Positions 26,910 to 34,088 of a DNA stretch of 64,000 bases are shown one piece after another. The notes beneath the pieces are model-generated. The model did not search any database and had not been told where the DNA came from. It saw only the letters and a program-made list of their open reading frames with translations. How positions within the stretch are numbered: position 1 is the first letter of the stretch; every line of letters begins with the position of its first letter. A program made the translations under genes and the position numbers. Where the stretch lies: contig NZ_BJZV01000011.1 in the NCBI RefSeq assembly GCF_007992215.1, positions 115,164-179,163 of the forward strand. Reading direction: 5' to 3'. This DNA comes from Methylobacterium gnaphalii. GTDB lineage: Bacteria; Pseudomonadota; Alphaproteobacteria; Rhizobiales; Beijerinckiaceae.

Positions 26910-28178
26910 ATGCGTGTGCGAGGGGCGGGTCTGGGGTGGAAGACGCTATCGCGTCTCGCCCTCATCGGAATGATCGGCGGCGGCACCGCCGCCTGCTCGT
27001 CGGACGCGTCGCGCCTCAGCGACCCGTTTACCAATCCCTTCTCGTCGAACGAGCCTGCCGCCACCGGCAGCCTCGGCGAGAGCGGCGAGTCCATGACCTC
27101 GGCGCCTGCCATCCGCACCCCGCGCATCCAGTCGCAGGAGCTCGCCGCTCCGGGCGCCAAGATGTCGGCTCGCCCGCTTCCGGCGCCTCGCGTCGCGGCA
27201 GCCGAGCCCGTCGTGGTCTCCGGTGGTGCCGTCGACGGCATGAACCCGAGCGCCGGCAAGGCCATGACGCCCCGCGTCTCGCCGGCCGCTCCGCAGCCGA
27301 AGCTCGTGTTCGGCAAGGGCGCCCAACCCTCCGAGAAGCATGACAAGGCCGCCGAGGCCCGCCGCGAAGCCGAGGCTCGCAGGGAGGCGGAGGCTCGGAA
27401 GCAGGCAGAAGCTCGCAAAGAGGCAGAGGCCCGCAAGGACGCCGAAGCCAAGAAGCAGGCCGATGCCCGCAAGGCAGCCGAGGCGAAGAAAGCCGCCGAG
27501 GCCAAGAGCGCACCGAAGCACACGGCCAAGGTAGAAGCCAAGCCGGAGCCCAAGGCCGACAAGAAGGCCGACGCTAAGCGCGAGGCCGAGGTGAAGGCTG
27601 CCAAGGCCGACGCGCAGAAGAAGGTTGCCGAGGCAAAGGCTGCCGAAGCCGCCGCGAAGGCCGCCGCCAAGGAGACCAAGCAGGCTGCGGCAGCCAAGAC
27701 GGCCGTGAAGGAAGCGCCTGTTGTCAAGGAAGCGGAGAAGCCTGCGCCCGCTCCCGCCAAGGTCGCCAGCGCCGAGCCCACTACCACCGCCTCGGTGAAG
27801 GCCGATTCCACCGAGTCGTTCCGCTGGCCGGCCAAGGGCCGGGTCATCAACGGCTACGGCACGTCGGGCAACGAAGGCATCAACATCGCCGTGCCGGAAG
27901 GCACACCCGTGAAGGCGGCAGAGGACGGCACCGTGGCCTATGCCGGATCCGAGGTGAAGGGCTATGGCAAGCTCGTCCTGGTGCGCCACGCCAACGGCTA
28001 CGTCTCAGCCTATGCCCATAACGGCGAACTCGACGTGAAGCCCGGCGACAAGGTCAAGCGCGGCCAAACCATCGCGAAGTCGGGCGCCACCGGCAACGTG
28101 ACGTCTCCCCAGCTGCACTTCGAAATCCGCAAGGGCGCGACCCCGGTCGACCCGATGCCGCACCTCGCCAGCAACTGA
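26910..28178 (+). CDS. NlpD/EnvC-like lipoprotein with degenerate M23 (LytM) domain
   Basis: A 422-residue envelope lipoprotein. The N-terminus has a lipobox with the lipidated cysteine at C29 (GGGTAAC). Residues about 145-275 form a highly charged Ala/Lys/Glu/Arg repeat (units like EARREAEARK) that should be a long helix or coiled coil. The C-terminal 115 residues are an M23/LytM domain (RWPAKGRVINGYG, HANGYVSAYAHNGELDV, QLHFEIRKGATPVDP). The metal-binding HxxxD is replaced by N321...N325 and the first His of HxH by Q401, so it should not cut peptidoglycan itself. NlpD and EnvC of E. coli are degenerate in the same way and activate amidases. No LysM domain is present. The gene follows pcm, the normal nlpD position. 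Confidence 0.9.
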   Translation: MRVRGAGLGWKTLSRLALIGMIGGGTAACSSDASRLSDPFTNPFSSNEPAATGSLGESGESMTSAPAIRTPRIQSQELAAPGAKMSARPLPAPRVAAAEPVVVSGGAVDGMNPSAGKAMTPRVSPAAPQPKLVFGKGAQPSEKHDKAAEARREAEARREAEARKQAEARKEAEARKDAEAKKQADARKAAEAKKAAEAKSAPKHTAKVEAKPEPKADKKADAKREAEVKAAKADAQKKVAEAKAAEAAAKAAAKETKQAAAAKTAVKEAPVVKEAEKPAPAPAKVASAEPTTTASVKADSTESFRWPAKGRVINGYGTSGNEGINIAVPEGTPVKAAEDGTVAYAGSEVKGYGKLVLVRHANGYVSAYAHNGELDVKPGDKVKRGQTIAKSGATGNVTSPQLHFEIRKGATPVDPMPHLASN

Positions 28179-28195
28179 TTTTCCGAGATAGCAGA

Positions 28196-28236
28196 CCAAA
28201 GCGGCGGCTCCGAGAGGAGCCGCCGCTTTGGTTTTT
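28196..28236 (+). terminator. strong intrinsic terminator of the nlpD-like gene
   Basis: Perfect 16-bp arms 28196-28211 and 28216-28231 (starting CCAAAGCGGCGG) with GAGA tetraloop, followed by five T (28232-28236). It marks the end of the pcm/nlpD-like transcript. Confidence 0.92.
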
Positions 28237-28346
28237 GAGCAGGGATCGAGACAGCATTGCTATGGGGCGATGCGCCATTCCAGGGCCGCGAAGCGAACCC
28301 CGGAACGACGGCGCACAAGACCGTGTACCGACTGCGCCGACCCTTC

Positions 28347-28718
28347 TCAGGTCGCATGACCGCTCTCGGGCGCCGGCGGCTGCAACTGTCCGTCTGGGCT
28401 GTGCTGGTCGACCGCCTGGGGCAACACCTTCGCGAGCACGTCGAGCACCTGGTCGTAGGGGATGCCGAGCTTGTCCGCGATCTCCCTGGTATGAGGGTCG
28501 TTCAGTGCGTTGCGCAGGTCGTCGGTGGTGATCGGCTGGTTTTCGCCGCGGCCGAGCCAGGAATTCACCTGCTTGCCGTAGCCCGACTGCGAGAGTTGGT
28601 TGAGCACGCCTTGCAGGCCACCCGGATAGACCCGCTCGATGATGCCCGGCAGGGCAGCGGCGGCCGTTGAGCCGAGCACGCCGCCGAGCGACCCCTTGAT
28701 GCTGTCGAACAAGCTCAT
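28347..28718 (-). CDS. YidB family protein (DUF937-like)
   Basis: A 123-residue cytoplasmic protein beginning MSLFDSIKGSLGGVLGS (ATG 28718; an upstream ATG adds MRA only). The family core is visible: GLQGVLNQLSQSGYGKQVNSWLGRGENQPIT, then LRNALNDPHTREIADKLGIPYDQVLDVLAKVLPQAVDQHSPDG, which is the YidB signature. Function in the cell is not established. Convergent with the nlpD-like gene, from which it is separated by the terminator at 28196-28236. Confidence 0.88.
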   Translation of the reverse strand: MSLFDSIKGSLGGVLGSTAAAALPGIIERVYPGGLQGVLNQLSQSGYGKQVNSWLGRGENQPITTDDLRNALNDPHTREIADKLGIPYDQVLDVLAKVLPQAVDQHSPDGQLQPPAPESGHAT

Positions 28719-28817
28719 CGCGCGCATCCTTCCGCCATCGGCCGCCAGAACCGCGGCGGTACAGTATCAGGCGGTGAGACTACACGCAGACGACGGTTTC
28801 GCCAGCAGGTTGCGGGC

Positions 28818-29696
28818 TCAGCTCTCCAGCCGTTGACCCAACCGGCCGGCGAGATCCTGAATGAACTGGAAAGCCGTGCGGCCGGAGCGTGAGCCGCGCG
28901 TCGTCGCCCATTCGAGCGCCTCGGCGCGCAGCCGATCCTGCTCGATCATGAGGCCGTAGCGCTCGACATAGCCGCGGATCATCGCGAGGTACTCGTCCTG
29001 GCTGCACTTGTGGAAGCCGAGCCAGAGGCCGAAGCGGTCCGAGAGCGAGACCTTCTCCTCCACCGCCTCGCCTGGATTGATTGCCGTCGAGCGCTCGTTC
29101 TCCACCATCTCACGGGCGAGGAGGTGCCGGCGGTTGGAGGTGGCGTAGAACAGCACGTTCTCCGGCCGGCCCTCGATGCCGCCGTCGAGCGCCGTCTTCA
29201 GCGACTTGTAGGAGGTGTCGTCGGCATCGAAAGAGAGGTCGTCGCAGAACACCAGCCAGCGATGCGGGTCGGGGCGCAGCACGGCCATCAGGTCGGGCAG
29301 GGCCTCGATGTCTTCGCGATGAATCTCGACGAGTTTCATCGGCAGCACGCCCTCGGCCCGGCGAGCATTGATCTCGGCCTGCGCCGCCTTGACCAGGGAG
29401 GACTTGCCCATGCCGCGCGCGCCCCAGAGCAGGGCGTTGTTGGCCGGCAGGCCCTTGGCGAAACGCTCGGTATTCTCGACCAGCATGTCGCGCATCCGGT
29501 CGATGCCGGTGAGTAGGCCGATCTCGACGCGGTTGACCTTCGGCACCGGGATCAGACGCCGCTCGGGACCCCACAGAAAGGCGTCGGCGGCCGTCGTGTC
29601 GGTCTTCGGCACGGCCTGCGGCGCGGCGCGCTCCAGGGCCGTCGCGATCCGCTCAAGAAGCGGCATAAGGGTGCGGAGGTTTGCTTCGTCGGTCAT
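28818..29696 (-). CDS. DUF815 family AAA-type ATP-binding protein
   Basis: 292 residues from ATG 29696 (MTDEANLRTLMPLLERIATALE); a longer frame to 29735 adds a basic unconserved segment. The P-loop is ALLWGARGMGKSSLVKA and the Walker B region is WLVFCDDLSFDADD, followed by the sensor segment VLFYATSNRRHLL. C-terminal helical lid with FQFIQDLAGRLGQRL. The family is widespread in alphaproteobacteria, usually near yajC-secDF and nlpD, and its role is unknown. Here it is downstream of an aminotransferase gene on the same strand (36 bp apart), and yajC/secDF are not present. Confidence 0.88.
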   Translation of the reverse strand: MTDEANLRTLMPLLERIATALERAAPQAVPKTDTTAADAFLWGPERRLIPVPKVNRVEIGLLTGIDRMRDMLVENTERFAKGLPANNALLWGARGMGKSSLVKAAQAEINARRAEGVLPMKLVEIHREDIEALPDLMAVLRPDPHRWLVFCDDLSFDADDTSYKSLKTALDGGIEGRPENVLFYATSNRRHLLAREMVENERSTAINPGEAVEEKVSLSDRFGLWLGFHKCSQDEYLAMIRGYVERYGLMIEQDRLRAEALEWATTRGSRSGRTAFQFIQDLAGRLGQRLES

Positions 29697-29731
29697 GGGG
29701 GATGTGGCTGCCGTCGGTTTCCTGCGCAGTA

Positions 29732-31123
29732 TCAAGCAGCCGGCATCGCCTCCAGCCCTTCCTGCGCAATCCAGCCGGCCGTCCGGTCAAGGGCGCGGGT
29801 CAGGCGCTCGAACAGGGTGTCGATCTCGTCGGGCTCGATGACGAGCGGCGGGCAGACGGCGATGCGGTCTCCCGCGAGGAAGCGCACGATCAGCCCCTCG
29901 GCTTGGCAGAAGGCGACACAGCGTGCAGCAACGCCGGCCTTCGGGTCGTACTGCCGTTTCGAGACTTTGTCGGCGACGATCTCGATGCCGCCGATCAGGC
30001 CGATGCCGCGGGCCTCGCCGATCAGCGGATGCTCGGCGAGGGCGGTCAGTCGGGACTGGAAGTGGGGTGCCTTCTCCGCGGCGCGCTCGATTACGCGGTC
30101 GCGACGGTAGATCTCGAGGGTCTTGTTGGCGACGGCGCAGGCGACGGGGTGGCCCGAATAGGTCGTGCCGTGCCCGAAGCCGCCGAGCTTGGCGCTCTCG
30201 TCGAGCATCGCACGGTAGAGCGGCTCGTCGACCGAGATGCCGCCGAGCGGCAGGTAGCCCGAAGTGACCGCCTTGGCGAAGGAGATCGTGTCCGGCCGCA
30301 TACCGAGCGACTGGCTGCCGAACCAGTTTCCGGTCCGCCCGAAGCCGCAGATGATCTCGTCCGCGATGAGCCGGATATCGTAGCGGTCGAGCACCGCCTG
30401 GATCGCCTCGAAATAACCCGCGGGCGGCACGATCGCGCCGCCGGCACCCATGACCGGCTCGGCAAAGAAAGCCGCGACGGTGTCGGGGTCCTCGGCGACG
30501 ATCTGCGCTTCGAGCGCGTCGGCGAGCCGCTGCGAAAACGCCTCCTCGCTCTCGCCGGGCTCGGCACCGCGGTAGTGATGCGGGCAGGCGGCGTGCAGGA
30601 AGCCCGGGATTGGTAAGTCCCAATCGGCGTGGTTGGCGGGCAATCCCGTCAGCGAGGCAGTGGCGACGGTGACGCCGTGATAGCCCTTCCGGTGGGACAA
30701 AATCTTTTTCTTGCGAGGCCGCCCCAGCGCATTGTTCATGTACCAGATGAGCTTCACCTGGGTGTCGTTCGCCTCCGATCCCGACGAGGTGAAGAAGATC
30801 TTGGAGGTCGGAACCGGCATCAGCTCCTTGAGCGTCTCGGCCAGCTCGATCGCCGGGTCATGGCTTCGGCCGGAGAACAGGTGCGTGAAGGGCAGCCGCG
30901 ACATCTGCTCGGTCGCCGCCTCCACCAATTCCTCGTTGGAGTAGCCGAGCGCCGTGCACCACAGGCCGGCCATGCCTTCGAGATAGGGGCGCCCATCGGT
31001 GTCATAGACCCAGACGCCGTGGCCACGCTCCAGCACCAGCGGCCCGGTCTCCCGGAACGTCGCGAGGTTGGTGTAGGGATGGATCAGCGTCTCGACGTCC
31101 CGAGCGGCGATGTTCGAGAGCAT
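29732..31123 (-). CDS. class III omega-aminotransferase (PLP-dependent)
   Basis: 463 residues, fold-type I. The Schiff-base lysine is K284 in SFAKAVTSGYLPLGG. The PLP-nitrogen contact is D255 in LIADEIICGFGRTG, and the phosphate-binding loop is SSGSEANDTQVKL at residues 113-125. The N-terminus (HPYTNLATFRETGPLVLERGHGVWVYD) and PFTHLFSGRSHDPAIELAE resemble the beta-alanine/GABA/putrescine:pyruvate aminotransferases. Transfers the terminal amino group of an omega-amino acid, amine or polyamine to pyruvate or 2-oxoglutarate in the cytoplasm. Exact substrate unknown. ATG at 31123. Confidence 0.92.
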   Translation of the reverse strand: MLSNIAARDVETLIHPYTNLATFRETGPLVLERGHGVWVYDTDGRPYLEGMAGLWCTALGYSNEELVEAATEQMSRLPFTHLFSGRSHDPAIELAETLKELMPVPTSKIFFTSSGSEANDTQVKLIWYMNNALGRPRKKKILSHRKGYHGVTVATASLTGLPANHADWDLPIPGFLHAACPHHYRGAEPGESEEAFSQRLADALEAQIVAEDPDTVAAFFAEPVMGAGGAIVPPAGYFEAIQAVLDRYDIRLIADEIICGFGRTGNWFGSQSLGMRPDTISFAKAVTSGYLPLGGISVDEPLYRAMLDESAKLGGFGHGTTYSGHPVACAVANKTLEIYRRDRVIERAAEKAPHFQSRLTALAEHPLIGEARGIGLIGGIEIVADKVSKRQYDPKAGVAARCVAFCQAEGLIVRFLAGDRIAVCPPLVIEPDEIDTLFERLTRALDRTAGWIAQEGLEAMPAA

Positions 31124-31229
31124 GGGGGCAGTCTCATCGGCGAGGTGGGAGCCGCCACACTAACGGCCCGATGCCGCGGCAGTAACCCAAGGATCCGCCC
31201 TTCGCCGCTGCAAAAAGTCACCGCCTGCG

Positions 31230-31769
31230 ATGCTCGACCCCGCTACGATCGTCGCCACGCCTGCTGCCGGCCGCGCCTGCGGCACCTGCACTCTGTGCTG
31301 CAAGGTCTACGACGTGCCGGCCGTGGAGAGCGTCGCAGGGCAATGGTGCCGGCATACGAAAGCGGGCCAGGGCTGCGGCATCCATGCGAGCCGTCCCGAT
31401 CATTGCCGCAACTTCCACTGCCTCTGGATGACCGAGAACTGGATCGGTCCGGAATGGAAGCCCGATCGCGCCAAGATGGTGCTGACGCTTGATCCCATTA
31501 GCCGGTCGCTGAACGTGCAGGTCGATCCTGGTCAGCCGAACTGTTGGAAGCGCGAGCCGTATTACGGCCAGCTGCGGCGGTGGGCCGCAGCCTCGCTACC
31601 TCTCAAGCGCCACGTCTTGGTTCACGTGAACAAGAGCACCACCGTGGTGCTCCCCGATCGCGACGTGCCACTCGGCCTCTTCGCCGAAGGTGACAGGCTG
31701 GTCGCGCGCGAGCGGATGACGCCGAACGGTCTGACTGCGGATGTAGAGAAGGTCAGCTCGACGGCGTGA
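31230..31769 (+). CDS. YkgJ-like cysteine-cluster protein
   Basis: 179 residues with an N-terminal cluster C-x2-C-x2-CC (ACGTCTLCCKVYDVP), then WCRHTKAGQGCGIHASRPDHCRNFHCLW, i.e. seven or more cysteines plus histidines in the first 70 residues. This is the zinc- or iron-sulfur-chelating motif of the YkgJ/UPF0153 family. The C-terminal part is a small mixed domain (KMVLTLDPISRSLNVQVDPG, HVLVHVNKSTTVVLPDRD). Function unknown. Divergent from the aminotransferase with 106 bp between starts. ATG at 31230. Confidence 0.8.
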   Translation: MLDPATIVATPAAGRACGTCTLCCKVYDVPAVESVAGQWCRHTKAGQGCGIHASRPDHCRNFHCLWMTENWIGPEWKPDRAKMVLTLDPISRSLNVQVDPGQPNCWKREPYYGQLRRWAAASLPLKRHVLVHVNKSTTVVLPDRDVPLGLFAEGDRLVARERMTPNGLTADVEKVSSTA

Positions 31770-31778
31770 CGCCTGGCC

Positions 31779-32159
31779 TCAAACCATGCAGCGGCCGGGC
31801 ACCATGCGCCGTGCCTCGGGGCCGACGAGCGAGCTGAGCGGCGCCTCGCAACCCTCGCGCATCATGCGGCGCGGCTTCGGCAGCATCTCCCGCTCGCTGG
31901 CGCTAGGCCCGACAATGGCCGGGTTGGTACGCGTGGCGGGACGTGCCTGCGAAACCTCAGAGGCGGTGTCACGATGGATGGGGCTGATCGACAGCGAAGC
32001 CGGGCGGGTGCCCGGAAGCGAGGTCGCGAGACGGGCTGCGGCAGCGGCGGCCTGCGGAACAACCAGCCTGTCGGCGCTGGCGCGTACCGAGGGCAGCACG
32101 AGCAGCGTGAGGATCACTGCCGGTCCACCAACGCCAAGAAGGAAGCCAGACCGGAGCAT
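31779..32159 (-). CDS. small exported or membrane-anchored protein of unknown function
   Basis: 126 residues from ATG 32159 (MLRSGFLLGVGGPAVILTLLVLPSVRASA), a good signal peptide or N-terminal anchor; a TTG start 15 bases upstream is less likely. The rest is basic and Ala/Pro/Arg-rich without recognisable domain, with two cysteines near the end (REGCEAPL, GRCMV). Convergent with the YkgJ-like gene, only nine bases separating the stops. A sigma-EcfG-like sequence lies at 32202-32226 on the same strand, suggesting membership of the stress regulon, but this is inference. Confidence 0.55.
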   Translation of the reverse strand: MLRSGFLLGVGGPAVILTLLVLPSVRASADRLVVPQAAAAAARLATSLPGTRPASLSISPIHRDTASEVSQARPATRTNPAIVGPSASEREMLPKPRRMMREGCEAPLSSLVGPEARRMVPGRCMV

Positions 32160-32201
32160 CGCGAAGCACTCCAAAAACAGAGCTTGACAGGTTGTCGGTA
32201 C

Positions 32202-32226
32202 AACTCCCGTGCGTCGCGTCGGTTCC
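32202..32226 (-). promoter_or_regulatory. possible sigma-EcfG-type promoter of the small exported protein gene
   Basis: On the minus strand GGAAC (32226-32222), a 16-base spacer, then AGTT (32205-32202), ending 43 bases before the ATG at 32159. The -35 matches fully and the GTT of the -10 is kept, with A for C at its first position. Weaker than the promoters of phyR, nepR and the sRNA. Confidence 0.4.
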
Positions 32227-32373
32227 TTGACTGTTACGTTTCCGTTAAGCTTTCGTTTTCACGCCGTTTCGACTTGATACCAGAAGTCCCTTGAGGGGCA
32301 GTTATCCCCGCTCTCCGCGTTGCAATAATGCGCCGATCGGCAAAAAAATTTGGGCGGCGTGCCGGTATGGCGA

Positions 32374-32398
32374 GGAACCGGCTTCGTCCGGTGCCGTT
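32374..32398 (+). promoter_or_regulatory. sigma-EcfG-type promoter of the sRNA candidate
   Basis: GGAAC (32374-32378), 16-base spacer, CGTT (32395-32398): an exact match to the general stress response promoter of alphaproteobacteria. Transcription would start about seven bases further and run to the strong terminator at 32463-32492. No protein-coding frame lies downstream on this strand, which points to a non-coding transcript. Confidence 0.7.
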
Positions 32399-32404
32399 GT
32401 GTCA

Positions 32405-32492
32405 TCACCCGGCCACCTGGTCCTCCCCGCATTCCCCTTGTGCATCGGCCGGAACCTCATCGACGGGCTGGATCCGATCCAGCCCGTTTTTT
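32405..32492 (+). ncRNA. candidate stress-regulated small RNA (GsrN-like), about 88 nt
   Basis: Predicted from three elements seen together: the EcfG-type promoter at 32374-32398, a 5' hairpin formed by CCGGCC (32409-32414) and GGCCGG (32447-32452), and an intrinsic terminator at 32463-32492. The 32-base loop of the 5' hairpin carries two C-rich stretches, CCTCCCC (32422-32428) and TTCCCC (32432-32437), which could pair with Shine-Dalgarno sequences. GsrN of Caulobacter, a sigma-T-dependent sRNA, is known to use a C-rich 5' loop against targets. It is convergent with phyR and lies on the opposite side of phyR from nepR. The start is estimated from the promoter; I cannot check homology. Confidence 0.6.
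32463..32492 (+). terminator. intrinsic terminator of the sRNA candidate
   Basis: ACGGGCTGGA (32463-32472), loop TCCGA, TCCAGCCCGT (32478-32487), then a T-run to 32492. On the plus strand no gene precedes it for more than 600 bases, so it must end a transcript starting in the intergenic region. Confidence 0.88.
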
Positions 32493-32521
32493 CCTGTGTC
32501 CGTCACGATAGCCCGCAAACG

Positions 32522-32557
32522 AAAGGCCCCGGTGGATTGAGATCCGCCGGGGCCTTT
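32522..32557. terminator. bidirectional terminator between phyR and the sRNA
   Basis: AAAGGCCCCGGTGGAT (32522-32537) pairs with ATCCGCCGGGGCCTTT (32542-32557), one G-T pair, TGAG loop, flanked by T-rich ends in both directions. It terminates phyR transcription (minus strand, stop at 32592) and may back up the sRNA terminator. Confidence 0.85.
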
Positions 32558-32591
32558 TGTTGTGTCATGATCCTGGGGCGTTGCCCTCGGC

Positions 32592-33395
32592 TCAGGCCGA
32601 CTTCGCCTCGCGGCGGCGCGCGCTCTGCTGGAAGAACAGCGCCTGGCTGATCACCGCCGAGACATTGGCAGGCTGGAACGGCTTCGCGATGAGGAAGGCC
32701 GGCTCCGGACGCTCGCCCGTAAGGAAGCGCTCGGGATAGGCAGTGATGAAGATCACCGGCACCTCGAAGGTCTTCAGGAGATCATTAACCGCATCCAGGC
32801 CCGACGAGCCGTCGGCAAGCTGGATGTCGGCGAGGATCAGTCCGGGGCGCTTGCCGTCCGAAGCGAGCTTGACCGCCTCGGTACGGGTGCGAGCGACGCC
32901 GATGACGTTGTGCCCGAGACCCTCGACCAGCGCCTCGAGATCCATCGCGATCAGCGGCTCGTCCTCGATAATGAGGATGTCGGTGGCCATGTCGGCGGCG
33001 AGTTCGCGGCCGGCCTCGTCGACCAGTTCGCGCACCTCGGTAACATCGACGTCGAGGATGATCGCCGCGTCCTCCTCGGAGAAGCCTTCCAGGCAGGAGA
33101 GCAGGAACGCCTGACGCGGCAGCGGCGTAATCTGACCCAAGCGGATCTCGGCAGGGAGATCATGCTGGACCTGCTCGCTGCTGCCGTTCACCGACAGCGA
33201 ATTCCAGATGCGGGTGAAGACCCGGAAAAGGTCGGCCTTGACGTTGGTGCTGCGGCCAAGCGTTTCAGGCTCGTTGACCAGCGTTTCGAGCGTCGCGGCG
33301 ACATAGGCATCGCCGGCGACTTGGCTGCCGGTGAGCGCGCGGGCGTATCGGCGCAGATACGGCAGATGCTGCACGACGAGTTGTGCTGTCGACAT
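32592..33395 (-). CDS. phyR: general stress response regulator PhyR (anti-anti-sigma factor)
   Basis: 267 residues. The N-terminal half is an ECF sigma-like module: sigma2-like (MSTAQLVVQHLPYLRRYARALTGS, residues 1-60) and sigma4-like (LPRQAFLLSCLEGFSEEDAAIILDV, about 92-136). The C-terminal half is a receiver (about 138-258) with the acidic pocket IIEDEP, the phospho-acceptor D190 in LILADIQL, FITAYPE of the FATGUY class, and K238 in IAKPFQP. Phosphorylated PhyR binds NepR and frees sigma-EcfG. Length and D190 agree with the Methylorubrum extorquens protein. Divergent from nepR, with its own EcfG-type promoter at 33440-33464. No PhyK-type histidine kinase is in the window. Confidence 0.97.
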   Translation of the reverse strand: MSTAQLVVQHLPYLRRYARALTGSQVAGDAYVAATLETLVNEPETLGRSTNVKADLFRVFTRIWNSLSVNGSSEQVQHDLPAEIRLGQITPLPRQAFLLSCLEGFSEEDAAIILDVDVTEVRELVDEAGRELAADMATDILIIEDEPLIAMDLEALVEGLGHNVIGVARTRTEAVKLASDGKRPGLILADIQLADGSSGLDAVNDLLKTFEVPVIFITAYPERFLTGERPEPAFLIAKPFQPANVSAVISQALFFQQSARRREAKSA

Positions 33396-33439
33396 GAGTT
33401 CCCCTGAGCCTTCGCCGCTCTTAGTGTTGCTTCCGCCCT

Positions 33440-33464
33440 AACGCGAACCGCCGCGCTCCGTTCC
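33440..33464 (-). promoter_or_regulatory. sigma-EcfG-type promoter of phyR
   Basis: On the minus strand GGAAC (33464-33460), 16-base spacer, CGTT (33443-33440), ending 45 bases upstream of the phyR start. Exact consensus match. Its -35 element lies 10 bases from the -35 of the divergent nepR promoter. Confidence 0.8.
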
Positions 33465-33474
33465 GCGGCGCAGC

Positions 33475-33499
33475 GGAACCCACACCGGCCCAAGGCGTT
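33475..33499 (+). promoter_or_regulatory. sigma-EcfG-type promoter of nepR
   Basis: GGAAC (33475-33479), 16-base spacer, CGTT (33496-33499), 82 bases upstream of the nepR ATG at 33582. Exact consensus match with the same spacer as the phyR promoter, back to back with it. Confidence 0.78.
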
Positions 33500-33581
33500 T
33501 CCGCACGAGCCATGACTCAAGTTCAGCCGTAAAACAATCGCGGCCAACGTCGCTGCAGCGACGTCTAGGGGATCGAACCGT

Positions 33582-33806
33582 ATGACGGAAGACGAGAAGG
33601 CCGGCGGCCTCCACGCAGGTGGCTCGTTGCCGGCCGCGCAGACGCCCGACGCTGTCCAGCCGCTTGGGAAACACGCTCATCGGCGTATCGGTGCCCATCT
33701 ACGCACAATGTACGATTCGATCGTTCAACAGCCCATCCCGAGCCGCTTCAGCGATCTCATTGCGCAGCTCGATGACGGCCCAGCCGAAGCCTCGGATCAG
33801 GGGTGA
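33582..33806 (+). CDS. nepR: anti-sigma factor NepR
   Basis: A 74-residue anti-sigma factor that holds sigma-EcfG inactive until phosphorylated PhyR binds it. The conserved two-helix core is in the C-terminal half: HRRIGAHLRTMYDSIVQQPIPSRFSDLIAQLDD, with the typical 'R-x-x-Y-x-x-x-x-x-x-P-I-P-x-R-F' pattern. The first 30 residues and the acidic end (EASDQG) are the usual flexible tails. Start ATG 33582. Divergent from phyR. Unlike the common order, no ecfG gene follows; the next gene is a convergent DUF1328 protein. Confidence 0.9.
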   Translation: MTEDEKAGGLHAGGSLPAAQTPDAVQPLGKHAHRRIGAHLRTMYDSIVQQPIPSRFSDLIAQLDDGPAEASDQG

Positions 33807-33853
33807 CAGCGGGACCCCTCCGAAGAGAGGCCCCGTTGATCTTCGGCGACGAC

Positions 33854-34030
33854 CTACAGTGTCGTCGAGCGCCCGCGCATCAGGCCGATGACAGCCGAGA
33901 TCGCGAACAGAACGATCGCGACGAAGAAGACGAGCTTGGCGGCTTCCATAGCTGTACCGGCGATCCCGCCGAACCCGAGCAGGGCAGCGACCAGGGCGAC
34001 TACGAGGAATGTTACGGCCCAACCGAGCAT
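33854..34030 (-). CDS. DUF1328 small membrane protein
   Basis: A 58-residue protein with two membrane helices: [27 protein letters not shown] and [21 protein letters not shown], joined by a short loop, and a basic tail (MRGRSTTL). This is the complete DUF1328 (YtjA-like) family pattern. ATG at 34030 with AAGGA eight bases upstream. A sigma-EcfG-type promoter lies at 34089-34114 on the same strand, so it is most likely a stress-induced inner-membrane protein. Function unknown. It is convergent with nepR (47 bp gap). Confidence 0.9.
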   Translation of the reverse strand: MLGWAVTFLVVALVAALLGFGGIAGTAMEAAKLVFFVAIVLFAISAVIGLMRGRSTTL

Positions 34031-34088
34031 GTGCTGGTTCCTTCTCGTATAGTTGGCGCGGCACAGGCCGCGGCCTCTTGAAGGAAAT

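Noticed and set aside
27340..27720. tandem-looking DNA repeats that could suggest a CRISPR or VNTR
   Set aside because: They encode the Ala/Lys/Glu repeat of the NlpD-like protein in one frame, with no constant repeat-spacer length.
32451..32455. second GGAAC inside the sRNA candidate
   Set aside because: No CGTT at 16-17 bases; it belongs to the 3' side of the sRNA hairpin.
34037..34041. GGAAC on the minus strand just before the DUF1328 ATG
   Set aside because: It is part of the Shine-Dalgarno region (AAGGAACC); the matching -10 would fall inside the gene. The real promoter candidate is at 34089-34114.
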